From Reticulascus tulasneorum (Eukaryota; Ascomycota; Sordariomycetes; Glomerellales; Reticulascaceae): DNA of 64,000 bases. The DNA is taken from positions 2,108,001 to 2,172,000 of the forward strand of contig LSAX01000010.1 in the NCBI GenBank assembly GCA_001557505.1, given 5' to 3'. Positions within the stretch are counted from its first letter, which is position 1. Every line of letters begins with the position of its first letter. Positions 45,654 to 56,900 of this stretch are shown here, piece by piece. The notes beneath the pieces are model-generated. The model searched no databases. It saw only the letters and a program-made list of their open reading frames with translations, and was not told the origin of the DNA. The position numbers and the translations under genes were made by a program.

Positions 45654-47454
45654 TCATGCTTGCTCAGAGTCCGTTGCCTCTAGCCTCTGGATAGGTACGA
45701 ACCGTACAAGACATTTTTGGCCAAGCGGCCTAGACGAGATCAACTGGTCCGACATTTCCATGGACTCAGCTGTCATGCTGTGCTCGGGGCGGGTGGTGTA
45801 TTGCAAATATACATCTCTGAGCAGAATCTTCATCTCCGCCAGAGCCAGACTACAGAATGTCAGCAAATATAGCAAGCCAAACCACAGAACAGACATATAG
45901 ACAACTCACTGTTTCCCTACGCAGCCCCTGCCCCCGCTCGCGAAAGCAAACATCAAGCGCCTCCTTTCTGCGTCTCCGGTGCTTGCTACCCATCTGTCCG
46001 GGTCGAATAAGTTGGGTTCAGGGAATACATCGTCATTGATTCGGTGGACGGAGTATGCTTGACAACTAACGATCGTAGTTTCTGGCAGAAAATACCCATC
46101 AATAGTCTTCCCGCCTCGGGGCACATATCTTGGCAGCGACATTGGTATTGCTGGGAAGCAACGAAGCCCTTCCATGACCACGGCGTCCAGGAACGCCAAC
46201 TTGTCAAATGGCGTTTCCGGGTTGTCTCGCAGCTCCCGCTGGAGCTTCTCCTGGAAGTGAAACGAGGCCGGTTGAGACAGCTCCCACATCAGAAAGCACA
46301 GAGCGTCCCCTGTGGTGTCTATGCCCGCCGCCATGTGATCCAGGCACTCCGCAGCCATGTCCATCGGTTCCAACTCGGCAGACTTCTCATGAAGACGACT
46401 GAGAAGTGTGAACTGCGCGGGGTCGGTGACTTGGCTGGACTCTATGACATATTTGTCGGCCAGAGGTGTTTGGCGGGGCTTGGCCAAGATGTAGAGGACT
46501 TTGGCTAGAGCTTTGTGTAAGGTGGGACTGTAGTGCTGAACGAGCCGGTCTGGGTCTGTTGGCTCGAAACTCTACGGTAAGGTGGGGGGTTGCTACTTAC
46601 TCTGCAAACTGTCGTCGGCCGCTACTTGGTGCATCATCTCCTCGTCTCCCTGGTTCTGGAGACAGTTTGTCCCGTATGGGTGAAACAGGTGGTGTGTTAC
46701 GCAGTCGCACGCGTACGAATGCAGACCTAGAGCAATTTCAGCGGACTGTTCGTGGTAAGAGTGCAGTTAAGAATTTACACATCTGGTAAAGCAAGTCAGC
46801 GAGTTTGCGGCATTGTAGTTCAGACTAGCTTGGCCTTACAAAGATGTCGAGACTTCCGCCTACTGATGCCTGGCATCGTTGGATGAAGTTTTGTGATCTG
46901 TCTGCGATACCCCGGATGGGAACTTCTCGCATCACATTGCTGTTTGCGTAGCGATCTGCAATGATTCTCTTTCGTTTGGCATGCTGCACAGTAGTGAGAT
47001 AGAGATTCATGAATAGAGAAACCTCAAAAACTCACATCTTCCTTCTTCAGCGTTGTGAACATTGTCCTACGTCTTTCGTCAGCCTAGATCTAAGAATTAG
47101 GGACTAGGGTCTTGTATTTCCATACCTGCGGCCATAGGCTCTGAACAGGTCATAGAACTCGGTCTTGTCATAGCCGCTTCCACTGGAGCAGTAGATCTCC
47201 TTGAGAGCATCCGCAGAGGTGCAGGACACCTCGTTTGGGGCGATGCGGACCACGGGGCCGTAGGATCGGTGAAGGCCGTGGATGAACTTGGTTCGGTTTG
47301 CTCGGAGCTCGTGATATCTCAGTAGCAGCCTGGTGAAGCCGGCAAGGGCCGGCCCGGGGACTCTTCTGAGCGGAGAGGAGAGGGCTTGATATAGGTAGGC
47401 GAGGAGGAGAATGGCGGCGGATGCCGCGAGGAAGACGGGTGAGAGGAGCAGCAT
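45654..47454 (-). CDS. Cytochrome P450 monooxygenase with a 4-nt microexon
   Basis: Microsomal heme-thiolate monooxygenase; substrate unknown. Seven coding exons: 47454-47126, 47066-47036, 46983-46840, 46782-46779, 46726-46601, 46549-45910, 45849-45654, in total 489 residues. Residues 1-28 form an N-terminal anchor helix, followed by the Pro-rich hinge RRVPGPALAGF. The I-helix has AAGIDTTGD, the K-helix EGLR (ExxR), and the heme loop FASGGRGCVGK with Cys421 as iron ligand. The model is whole-codon and keeps the order seen in fungal P450s (HSYGPVVRIAPNEV, FHFQEKLQREL, RYVPRGGKTIDG). Exon 4 of four bases is needed to keep frame across two introns of 57 and 52 bp. The acceptor of exon 6 (46549) is chosen among three AGs by frame and homology. 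It sits beside the cysteine protein and hydrolase genes, on the same strand. Confidence 0.92.
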
Positions 47455-47987
47455 GACGACCGCATCTACCTTTTCAGCAGGCAAGCGACTGGTATAGAAG
47501 AATGAACAGAGTTGAAAATTCCAGAGATTTTACGACTAGAATTGGGGCGTGGTCTTTGGAGCAGCTCATCCATCTCTTCGTCCGTTCCTAATCAGTTTAT
47601 CGGGGTTTCCATTGCCAAATCAGTCGATTCCTATTCGTAACCACATCCACCGCAGAAATGCACCGATCCACCCTCCGATAGAGGAGCCGCGAAAGAGGCG
47701 GAACCTTGCGCCCTTTGCACCCCCGATCCTATCCAAGATACCATGCTGCAACATCCCAGGTCTGGTTCACACATCATTTCTCTGAATAGTAGAGTAATTA
47801 ACCATGATCAACAAGTAAGCTAGAGTAGTTGGACCGTGTCACTTGGGAGCTTGCATTCTATGTTCACGTGTTCATTTTTATAGTTCGTTATGGTTAGGAA
47901 TATGGATCCCGAGGAACTCAATACTAGATCCCTATCTCCTGCCTCAAAGCAGGCCGCACAAGAGTCGCCCGGGCAAAATGCTTTAGT
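47455..47987. other. P450 promoter and 3' region of the cysteine-protein gene
   Basis: About 530 bp with no further gene seen. The P450 start and the downstream end of the next minus-strand gene face each other here in the same orientation. Confidence 0.45.
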
Positions 47988-48299
47988 CTACAACTCCTCC
48001 TTGCCCTTGGTCTGTGGCTTCTGGTCACCGGCACCGCCTCCGAGCATGCTACCCAGCCACGCCATCCCGGGGATTTGAACCTTCGCCGCTGGCGGGTACT
48101 CCTTTCCGTCGACATTGACACGGGGCGTGCAGGTGCACCACTGATCCTCCGCAACGCCGCTCATGGCCGAGGGGATGTGGCTACCGCAGCCGCGCCACGA
48201 CTTCTTCGCTTTTTCGAGGGCGGGTTAGTATTGGGGGCGGGACCAATGGGCCGGGGCTGGTAGCTTACAGCAGGTTGAACATGTTGCCCCCATACACAT
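47988..48299 (-). CDS. Small cysteine-rich protein, conserved fungal family of unknown function
   Basis: Two exons, 48299-48269 (31 bp) and 48208-47988 (221 bp), give 83 residues; no single ORF shows it. The 60-bp intron has GTAAGC, a perfect TACTAAC branch and an AAG acceptor. It starts MCMGATCSTC and continues SKKSWRGCGSHIPSAM..., with a second CTC motif (QWCTCTP). In all there are seven Cys: a CxC/CxxC-like set near the start, one in GCG and a CxC further on, which would suit a zinc or redox centre. The end is Gly/Lys-rich (MLGGGAGDQKPQTKGKEEL). Similar short proteins (MC...C..C..K.W.GCG.HIPS) occur widely in ascomycetes as hypotheticals, as I recall. No signal peptide. It is probably a stress- or metal-related cytosolic protein, but that is a guess. 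Confidence 0.75.
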
Positions 48300-49007
48300 C
48301 TTGACGGTTTCGGGATAAAAGGAGTCTTGAAGTACGCGCTGGTAGTGTGGGTGTTGAATGCGGTGGGGAGCTGCGAGTCAAGTGTTTGTTTCTTCGTGGT
48401 TGAAATTGATAACTTAATGATACACTGAGGAAAGTTCAGGGGAGCCACAGGACGAGTTATATACCCGCTCGTTAATTATCCTGATCGTGTAAGGTGCGCG
48501 GCCGGCAAATTCAAAATTCAGCCACAATGCCGCGGTTCTGGGTCGCCGACCTTCCTACATACTCCCTAGTCTAGGATAAGGGGCGGCGTCTTAGTGATCG
48601 CCGGCAGTCAACCGCGTGTCAGACTTATCGCCGACCTCGCGCCTAACGAAAGGGAGACCTGGTGGGGTTGCGCCTTCGGGCCACCCGGAACGTGATGAAT
48701 ATAGATATCCGTGAAGGCTAATGCACTTGATAAACGTCCCTTGGATCCCGACGTAGAGATGTAATTGAGCATCGGAACCGGTGCGGTCTCGGGGTGTTCC
48801 TCCGACCCAAGCAAGACTCGCCGCGTATATAGCTAGCCTATCTTACTTAACAGCATGTAGCCTGCACCATCGTCACCTTACACCATGGAAGAGGATTTAC
48901 GTTCAAGCAGGTCTATCCAGGCTCATTCTTCTGCTACACCTTGGACAACGCTGCTCAAAGACAATGACAAGATGATCCGTCTTCTTTACCCGCAAGTGCT
49001 TTATCTT
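48300..49007. other. Intergenic, about 0.7 kb
   Basis: Promoter of the cysteine-protein gene and 3' end of the hydrolase gene. No gene seen. Confidence 0.45.
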
Positions 49008-49989
49008 CTATGCTTCTAGATCCTGGATGAAGCGGACAATCCTTTCAATCATCCACTTCTCGGCGTCCGGCTCCTTCACAGTATGGCCAGCTCCCGGGAT
49101 CAACCCCGAGAGCGGACTAACTTGAGAACCTGCACTCGTCCATGACTTGAGAAGAGCCTCCTTGTCGATATCCGCGGGAACGTACTCGTCTTCTCCAGAG
49201 AGCAGCACGAGGGCCGGCTTCTCGAACCGATTCCACACGGAGGCAACGAACTGCGCGTCCAAGTCCGAGGAGAAGTAGTCATCATCACCTCTGTGAACCT
49301 CATTAGCTGCTTTCTCGGCCAAACACGTAGCGCATCGCAGGCCTCACCCTTTGCTGACCAGCGAGTTCCATCGATATGCGGTGACGGGGGCATTCTGGAA
49401 TGCCGGTAACAGCTCCTTGGGCATATACTCATTTTGCTTGCCTTCGGACACCAATTTGGTAGCCAGAGCCACGCTCTTCTGCATCGTCTCCGGCTCCAAG
49501 AAGGGTGCAAATCCTTCTCTGTCCGATACGGCGCCTTGCAGAATGAAGCCGTCGACAGGATTCTCCTTTTCCAAGCTGTACACCATGCAATCCTGACTCT
49601 GTCAGCGCTGCCGTGCAAGACATCTGGGGGAAATGCGTTACCTGGGAGCCAGTGGAGTGGCCCATCAAGACGATCTTCTTCTTCCCAATGCCACGAAGAT
49701 ACTCCACCAAGGCTGAGATGTCCTCAACATCGTTATCTAAGCTCGAATAGCCAAAGGCAGTAAACGAGCTTCTCATCCGGATTTCAAAGAGAGAATAGCT
49801 GAGACTCGGGCTCTCCTCAAGTTGATTAGCTATGGCACGTGTGTACGAAACGGTATGCGGCCCGTCACCCAGGCCTCCAACGAACAGGATGGCATTCTGG
49901 GCTCCCGCAGGTCCTGATTCATAGGCGCAAGAGTTTTGCGTTGGGGATGGGTAGGGATGGACGATTGTAGGGAATGGTGTTTGCTGCAT
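49008..49989 (-). CDS. Alpha/beta hydrolase of the DUF1749 / SidJ-like family
   Basis: Exons 49989-49642, 49592-49348 and 49290-49008, with introns of 49 and 57 bp, give 291 residues. The nucleophile elbow GHSTGSQ (Ser112) ends exon 1. Asp232 in SGEDEY and His267 in GAGHTV complete a probable triad. The oxyanion segment LFVGGLGDGPHTV lies at about residues 35-47. No signal peptide is present, so it is probably cytosolic. The family includes SidJ of Aspergillus fumigatus, a hydrolase of the siderophore fusarinine C, and related esterases. The protein here could be that or another esterase; no siderophore synthetase gene is in the window. Its neighbours on the same strand are the cysteine protein and the P450. 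Confidence 0.88.
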
Positions 49990-50685
49990 TCTCCGGCGAG
50001 ATTCGGGGGGAGGTTCACCAAATAGACAGCTGGGGTTTTAAGGGAAGTCGAGCCAAACGCTGATTTGAAGTCTCGTGGAAGAAAGGTTTGAAGGAAAGTT
50101 TTGCAACTTGGTATGTGTGTATACAGCAAGAAGATGTTTTAACACTGGATTCATACGATGTGAAACGGGAATGGAGCGGGCTAGGATTGTCATCCTGAAC
50201 TGGTGGGTTTACCTTCTTCTGCAAGATAGACGCTGTAAGAGAGCCTTTCGGGTGCACAATTGCGCTGCGGCGGATTTAGAGGCGGGCCTTGGCTTCGGGG
50301 GATGAGTCGCCTGTAAAGTACCATGCGAGAGCCTACACACACCTGGGAACACTCTGTGAAGTTACCAGGTACCTAAGTATTTAATCGGGGCACATTAATT
50401 AGGTGGCTCCGATTGGCGGCTGCATACTACCTTAGTTAGGTACCCGCCCTCCGTGCAGTGCGAAGCTAATTACAGTTGGCATTTCGTGCAGCTGAGGGTG
50501 TTTGCTGCCTCACAAATCCCCCACCTAGAATCATTTCCATACAACCATGGAAAGGTAGGCTATCAGCTCCGCGATACAAATGGACAACTGTGTTCATGAC
50601 AGGGATGACTGAGCCGGTCAAAGAGAATTACCATCCAGTCGGGTCATTTGAGACACTTTCCTGGCTTACTGGGTGAGTTTTCATC
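49990..50685. other. Divergent upstream region, hydrolase and TTI1
   Basis: About 700 bp between diverging starts. TACCTTAGTTAGGTACCCG lies near 50430-50448, with other TACCT/AGGTA motifs around 50368-50380. Probably a two-way promoter. Confidence 0.45.
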
Positions 50686-53600
50686 ATGGCAACAAACACA
50701 TCTACGCCGGCAAGAAACGAGTTCTTCAAGCAGGTATGCAAAACCATGTCGGCTTCTTTGTTTTCCAAGACTCACACAATCTAAAGCTCAAGCCATGCTG
50801 TGTTGCCATAAGCAAGCTGGCAATTCGGCCGCCAGAGGCACCAGCCTCAACCAAGAAGCTCACCGAGCTTACCGAGGAGCTGTTCCACATCCTGAGCGAC
50901 CAGGTCAACCGGGACCCGTCAGTCATGGATGAGAAGCTCGCCGACTATGTTTTCTTCCCGCTATCTCATATGTTTCGCAACCAGGAGCAGTACCCTATGC
51001 ACCTTGTAGAGCTTGCCATCAAGTGTGTCACTGTCTTGCTGGTCCATGGTTGGAAGTCCAAGGTCTCGGCTCAGCTCGTCCAACAGCTTCTCATCTTACT
51101 AACCTTCATCGCCGGCGGAGTGCCAGGCGGCCAGGATAAGAAGCGTGATCTTCCCGAGGAGACCGAGCTGGAGACTCTGAGGGCATTGACTGCGTTGATA
51201 AATGCTGCTGGTTTGTCGCCTGCTGCGGCTGCTGCCTTGGTTGAAGCGCAATCTATTCCAACCCTGGGACATACCATCACCGTAATCCTGGAAACTATTG
51301 CGAATGGTAAAACGCCACAGATTCAACTGGAAGCACTACGAACGCTGCAGGCAGTATACACCTCTATTAAGGACGACGAAGCTCTTGCCACGTTTCTTCC
51401 CGGCATAGTATCGTGGCTAACACGAGTCTTGTCCAAGCCTTCAGGAGAAAAAATAAGGGTGCTTGTTGCCTCCATTCAGGCGCTCAGACTGGTTTTAGTG
51501 CAAGTCTTGGGTGATGTCAAGACAAGAAGTATTTTGGCCAAACCAGAAACCGACAAGGCTGGTGACATCGAGACGACCGGGCAGTCCCACAAGGGAAAGG
51601 TTCTCACGCCGGCATGGCTGCAGGCTACGGTGCCACAAATCAAGCTGGCTCTCGCGACAGTGCTGAAGCTGCGAACACACGATTCTGCTGATGTTCGGGA
51701 CGCTCTGGAAAGACTGTCCGTCGCTCTTCTCGATGAGTGCCACTCCTCTCTAGAGAACAGCGCACCAATCCTAGTCGAAACGGCGGTGATGCTGGCATCA
51801 ACCGACCGCGGCTCCTCCATCACGGAAACGAGCTTGCAGGACCTGGCTACCATATATCCAGAGCTTGGAGAGACAATCAAAGCCACTGTCTACAACTGGG
51901 TCGTGAGCCTGCCGCGAATCATGGGCTCCAGTGACGAGACCAAGAAGCAATCTGCAATTCGCAACCTCCAAAGAGGACTGGAAACAGTGACGGCTCTTCA
52001 GTTGGATTCTTCCACCCTGGACGACTCAATAGCGTCGGCCCTCAGGGACAGTGCCATGTCCTTGGTAGCGGCCACGGGGCAGGGAAAACTCTTCAACGAA
52101 GTGCAAACGGACGAAGGTTCGTGGTTCAGCAAAAACTTGGTCAAGGCAGGCGGGGCTCCGGTAAGACATTACAGCCCTGTCCTGATTAATCAAGAGAGTC
52201 AAGCCGCGACAAGGATAGAGATGTTGGGCCTCATATCGAAGGTCGGGTCGGCCTCTCAGCAGACGAAATTGGCAGCAGAAATGCTAGATTATGCTCGCGA
52301 CTCGATTGGATCATCTCAGATAACTTCACTTTGGTTGTCCTTTGAACTTGTCAAGGCTTCATTTGCTCGCTCGAGCGATGTTGACAACTTTCTGGATTTT
52401 ACTTCCTTGACGCCACGATTTGAAGACCCAGAGACGGTCTTTAATGAGCTCTACTCCTTCGCTGTGACAACACTAGATTCACACGAAGAGCTGTCTGGTG
52501 TCGATTGGAGGTTGGAAGCCATTGCCTTGGAGGCCATTGCTTTTGCGGCAAGCCGATCTGGCGAAGCGTTCAAGCCAGAACTTATTGACGTCTTGTACCC
52601 TATCGCAACGTTCCTTGGCTCGCAGCACGCGCAACTGAGAGAGCATGCGATCACGACGCTCAATATACTTGCGGCATCCTGCGGATACAGGAGTGTGTCC
52701 GAGTTAATCATAGAGAATGTTGATTACATGGTCAACTCAGTTTCTCTCCGGCTCAATACCTTCGATATTTCACCCGCGTCTACCAAAGTCCTTATCATGA
52801 TGACACGCCTAACAGGCCCGCGGCTAGTTCCATATCTTGATGATGTTGTGGCATCGATATTTGCCGCATTGGATAACTATCACGGATACCCTATTTTAGT
52901 TGAAGGGCTATTCGGAGTCCTCAAAGCGGTCGTTGAACAAGGAGTCAAGTCGGATAGATTATTGCTTGAAGGAAGGCAGAACGCCCCGGCTAGTCACAGA
53001 AAAGTGGCCCCCAAACCGATTACGATAGAGGATATTGTGCAAATTGTCAAGAAACGCAAGGAGATCCAAGCCCAAGTGGACAAGGATGCGGAGACGGAAA
53101 TAACAGAGGGACATCCTCAGACACCATGGAAGTCCAAAAGGGGCAAGGACAACAACGAGAACGTTGACGCCGAAGCCGAAGCCGAAGCCGACGAGGAACC
53201 ATCGAACGCAGCGGTCGAGAAAGAGAAGCCTCCAAAGACGCCAACCTACATTTTACTCGAAAAAGTTGCGACACTCACACAGCACTATCTCACCTCACCT
53301 ACTCCGACGCTCAGAAAATCCCTGCTTGATCTCCTGGCTACTGTGTCTCCTGCACTGGCCGGAGATGAGGACAGCTTTCTGCCGCTGGTCAATGCCGTCT
53401 GGCCGGTTATCATAAGTAGATTGTACGACTCGGAGTCTTTTGTCACTATTGCTGCATGCGATGCAATCTGCATGCTTTGCTCTACCGCTGGTGACTTCCT
53501 GAGCTCGAGGATCAAAACAGAATGGTGGAACGGCCTCGGCAAATGGTGCCGAGCCAAAAAGAAGGAAGCCCAAGAGAGTCGTGGTAAAATTCGACCCGAA

Positions 53601-53999
53601 AGGGGCACAGGTACATTGTCTGGTGGAGCTCGAGGGATACTCATTCCCATGCGCACTGGTATGACCATGGAGGGCAAGGATTCGTCAGAAGTCGTCGCAA
53701 CCTCATCCGCAGCAACTGGGGGCCTTGGTAGATTCGCCCAGCCAGTCCAGATATGGGATGCTGTCGTACGATTGCTTGTTGCAATCGTTACATATGTCCG
53801 GGTGCAGCACGAACTGTTTGACGAGATACTGGACCTATTGGTGGACTTGTTGAGTCAGAATAAGGAGGCCCGGGAAGCTCTGGAGGTTGTCAACGCGGAT
53901 GCGGTCTGGCTGGCACTCTACGAGCAAGGACTTGTCGAATGGAAGCCTACTCCGCAAATGGAAGGCGTGACTTTTGTTCCCATGAAAAAGCATGGTTGA
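50686..53999 (+). CDS. TTI1: Tti1, TTT-complex HEAT-repeat co-chaperone
   Basis: Partner of Tel2 and Tti2 in the complex that matures TOR, ATM/ATR and other PIKK kinases with Hsp90. Exon 1 (50686-50733) codes for MATNTSTPARNEFFKQ; a 53-bp intron (GTATGC...CTAAAG) follows; exon 2 runs 50787-53999. Total 1086 residues. The protein is alpha-helical throughout, with HEAT-like repeats (LVELAIKCVTVLLVHGWKSK, LRTLQAVYTSI, LREHAITTLNILAASCG). A charged linker at about residues 770-845 with EAEAEADEE is disordered. The C-terminal part again has helical repeats ending in GLVEWKPTPQMEGVTFVPM. Length and composition match fungal Tti1. An alternative start in the intron frame (50673) is less likely because the AUG at 50686 gives a better N terminus. 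Confidence 0.93.
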
Positions 54000-56900
54000 G
54001 TCTGAGGGTAGCCAGTTGCTAGCCAGCAACGTGGGCTCAGATGTTGGACAGGCACGACTGGAAGTGGTCCCATCCAAGCAGGCACATCGGATGGCAGTGA
54101 TCGTGAGACACGGGAAAGGGACGAACGAGAGTAGTGACATGACACCATGACACCATGACAGGTGGATAGTAAGGCAGACGCAGAACCCTGAAAGACCCCC
54201 CTTCTCTGGGAAGGCGGTCTAGAGACGAGCGGGAATTGTTCTAGAAGGAATCCTGTCCCGCCTTCGGTGCATATGCGCATGTGGGGTTACGATACCCGCC
54301 CCAGTGACAGGCTATCGAGTTATAGGTCTGCTCCGGGGCCTAATGGAAACCCGGCCAATTGTAACTACTATATGCATTCGGATGGCATCCGACGAATGAA
54401 GCGTTCCTTCCAGAAACAGATTGGCCGTGTGAGAGCTCACAAGCTCTGCGAATAGCGAAGAGGAGCCTGCCGGAAATTGTCCCATTTGGGGAAAAGCGTT
54501 CTTTGTGCATGCAATCAAGTGAAACGGGGGCCGCGGATCAGTACATACACACATCCATGCTGGCTCAGAACGTACGGCATGGCACGGTAGGACGAGTTGG
54601 CAAGCTGGCGGTTATTCTCCTAACCCCGCTGGTTTCCCGCAATCCCAGCCTGCCCACTGGCTAGGTTACATGATACGTACTTAAAGATGATATCTGCGGT
54701 TTGGGTGTTCGCAATGCTTCGATCGTCGTCCTGTAAGTGGCTGCAGCATGAGAATGCCAACGCCAAATAGCCATTGACGCCGTCGTGACTGATACTACCA
54801 TGACCAACGGACTCTTCCTCCAGCTACCTAGACCCGGATACAAGGCACTCCCAGGAAGAAGGGACTGGCTGACTTGTCGGCAAGGCTGGAGCGGCGGTCG
54901 CACAGGCTGCTCTGGGGTTTGCCGGAAGCCGCACTCTTCTCGGAGCGGGACTTGGGACACCACTAAAGCCCCTGAGAATGTCACAAATCCCCGTTATCAA
55001 GCTCACTGCCAGCTCGGGGCCAATGCTTGCTTATCTTCCTCCTTCACGAAGCTGTTATCATGGAATGGAAAAGCTATGTAGAACTAGACAAAAGCACAGA
55101 GGCGACGCGTACCTCCAGCTGGCGGGATGTGGCGGACGTGTGAGCCGTTTTCTATGGACCTCCAATTCCTTTTCGTAGGTGGAAACGGTCTCTCGGCGTG
55201 TCCGATCCTCCCCCCATCCGCGGTCTGGCGGGACTCAGGTGATATACCGCCCAGGTTGAGGTTTCAGGGCGATAGACTAACCGCGGGCAGTATGGGCCCG
55301 TTGATTGAGATGTCATTACCCGTGGCCAACAGTATTAGTTTTCTTTATTTGAAGATAGGCAAAGGGCCGAAGCAAATCGCAACTTTGCCCCGAGGTGACT
55401 AACTAGCGTCTAGGGGGAAGGGCTTTGCGAGCCAGGCCAGAGGCAATATTGGCTAGAGGCATTACAGGTTAGTAGCTGAGTGACTGTTCAGGTTTAACGC
55501 AAAACAACTGGACCGTGGCAGTTCGTGATGAATCCAGTTCGGCCACCGCTCCCCCGCCTCATTTGACGATGCCGGCACTCTTGTCGTGCTAAGATCTGAC
55601 CACATGCGCAGGATGGGGCAAATGTTGGTGTGTAGTGCGCTGGCTTGGGGGGCTATAACACATTCCTATTCGGGACCGGGTAACAAGGAGTGAATCTTAC
55701 CGGGAACGATAAACTTGGCGATGACAGGAACCAAGCCCGTTCCAGAGGGCGTCAAATACGGCATGGCGGTCATGATGTGTATGCCCACGGAATAACTTAT
55801 TAATAATCCGCATACGTTACCTGCCCTTGCGCATCCTCTGTCTGCCCTTCACATAATTTACCCCCTACCTACGTAGAAGAACAGAACGCCAGTGCAGTGT
55901 GGCCAACCCGATTATTGCTGACAAGGCTAGCGAGCTGATCGCACACATCTACGGGCACGTACAGCGTTAGATTGGTTGAGGAATGGATGATCCGCAGGGT
56001 GGGTAGATAACTACCAGCTAGTCTGGTATGTTGTAGATAGGCTTGACGGCCCAAGCCGGTTGTGAGACTGGACGAGTGCCCTGAAGGGGTAATTATCGAG
56101 TAAGGTGCGCTTAATTATGTGTAGTATCTGTTCAGCTATCGAAGGGATGGAGTAAATTAGGATGGTGGTTTTTTTTTTTTTGGTTGCGCGGGAGAGGCAC
56201 ACACTCTCTCCACACTTTTCGAGAAGTTTCGCGTAGGGTTTCGTCCGGATGCCAAGTTTACCAGCAGCCATGGTGGAAGCGATCCCGCCACCACTGCTTC
56301 TTGGCTTCAGGCCCCGGGCCAATGGTGGGACGAGCCATTTGAGGCTCGGAAAAGCTTGACTCTCTTGGCGATACGAGAGCAACCTCACACCATCAAAGAC
56401 GGCTCTTCCTTTCATCGCGAACACGGTAAGATGGGAAGATCGGGAGACGCCATATGACATGTGCATTCGCTGCCTAGGGCGGGGCCGCCAGTTCGAACGT
56501 TCAGGTAATCATTCTGAATGTATGCAGTAAATTAATTAAGGGACAAAAACACCAATCGACACAAGGTACTGTAAGGTAGGTGAAGATACAACCCCATGTG
56601 GTGAGCTGACGCATATGCCCATTCGAGGTGGACCGACTTTAGTAAGTAAGTAAGGGCCTTTTCTATTGGCACCATCCGCAGCATCCACTCCATCTACACC
56701 ATCTACATAATAATATCGGACACAATACACCAGCATCAGCAGGCGGGAAGTATGGATTCGGGGGGGTGTGGTGGTGTGTGAGAGGTGAGAGAAAGGCCGA
56801 AAAGGTTGGTGGGCCGGTCCACCTGTGTGCATGGCTTCCATGATCCTTCTAGAACAAAAAGCCGGGTAATGATTTCATGATGGGGTGGTGCTCAGCCAGG

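Noticed and set aside
46779..46839. Reading straight through the P450 microexon region
   Set aside because: Continuing in frame from ATGTGTAAATTC meets a stop within 15 codons, and skipping the microexon shifts the frame to a stop, so the two-intron model is preferred.
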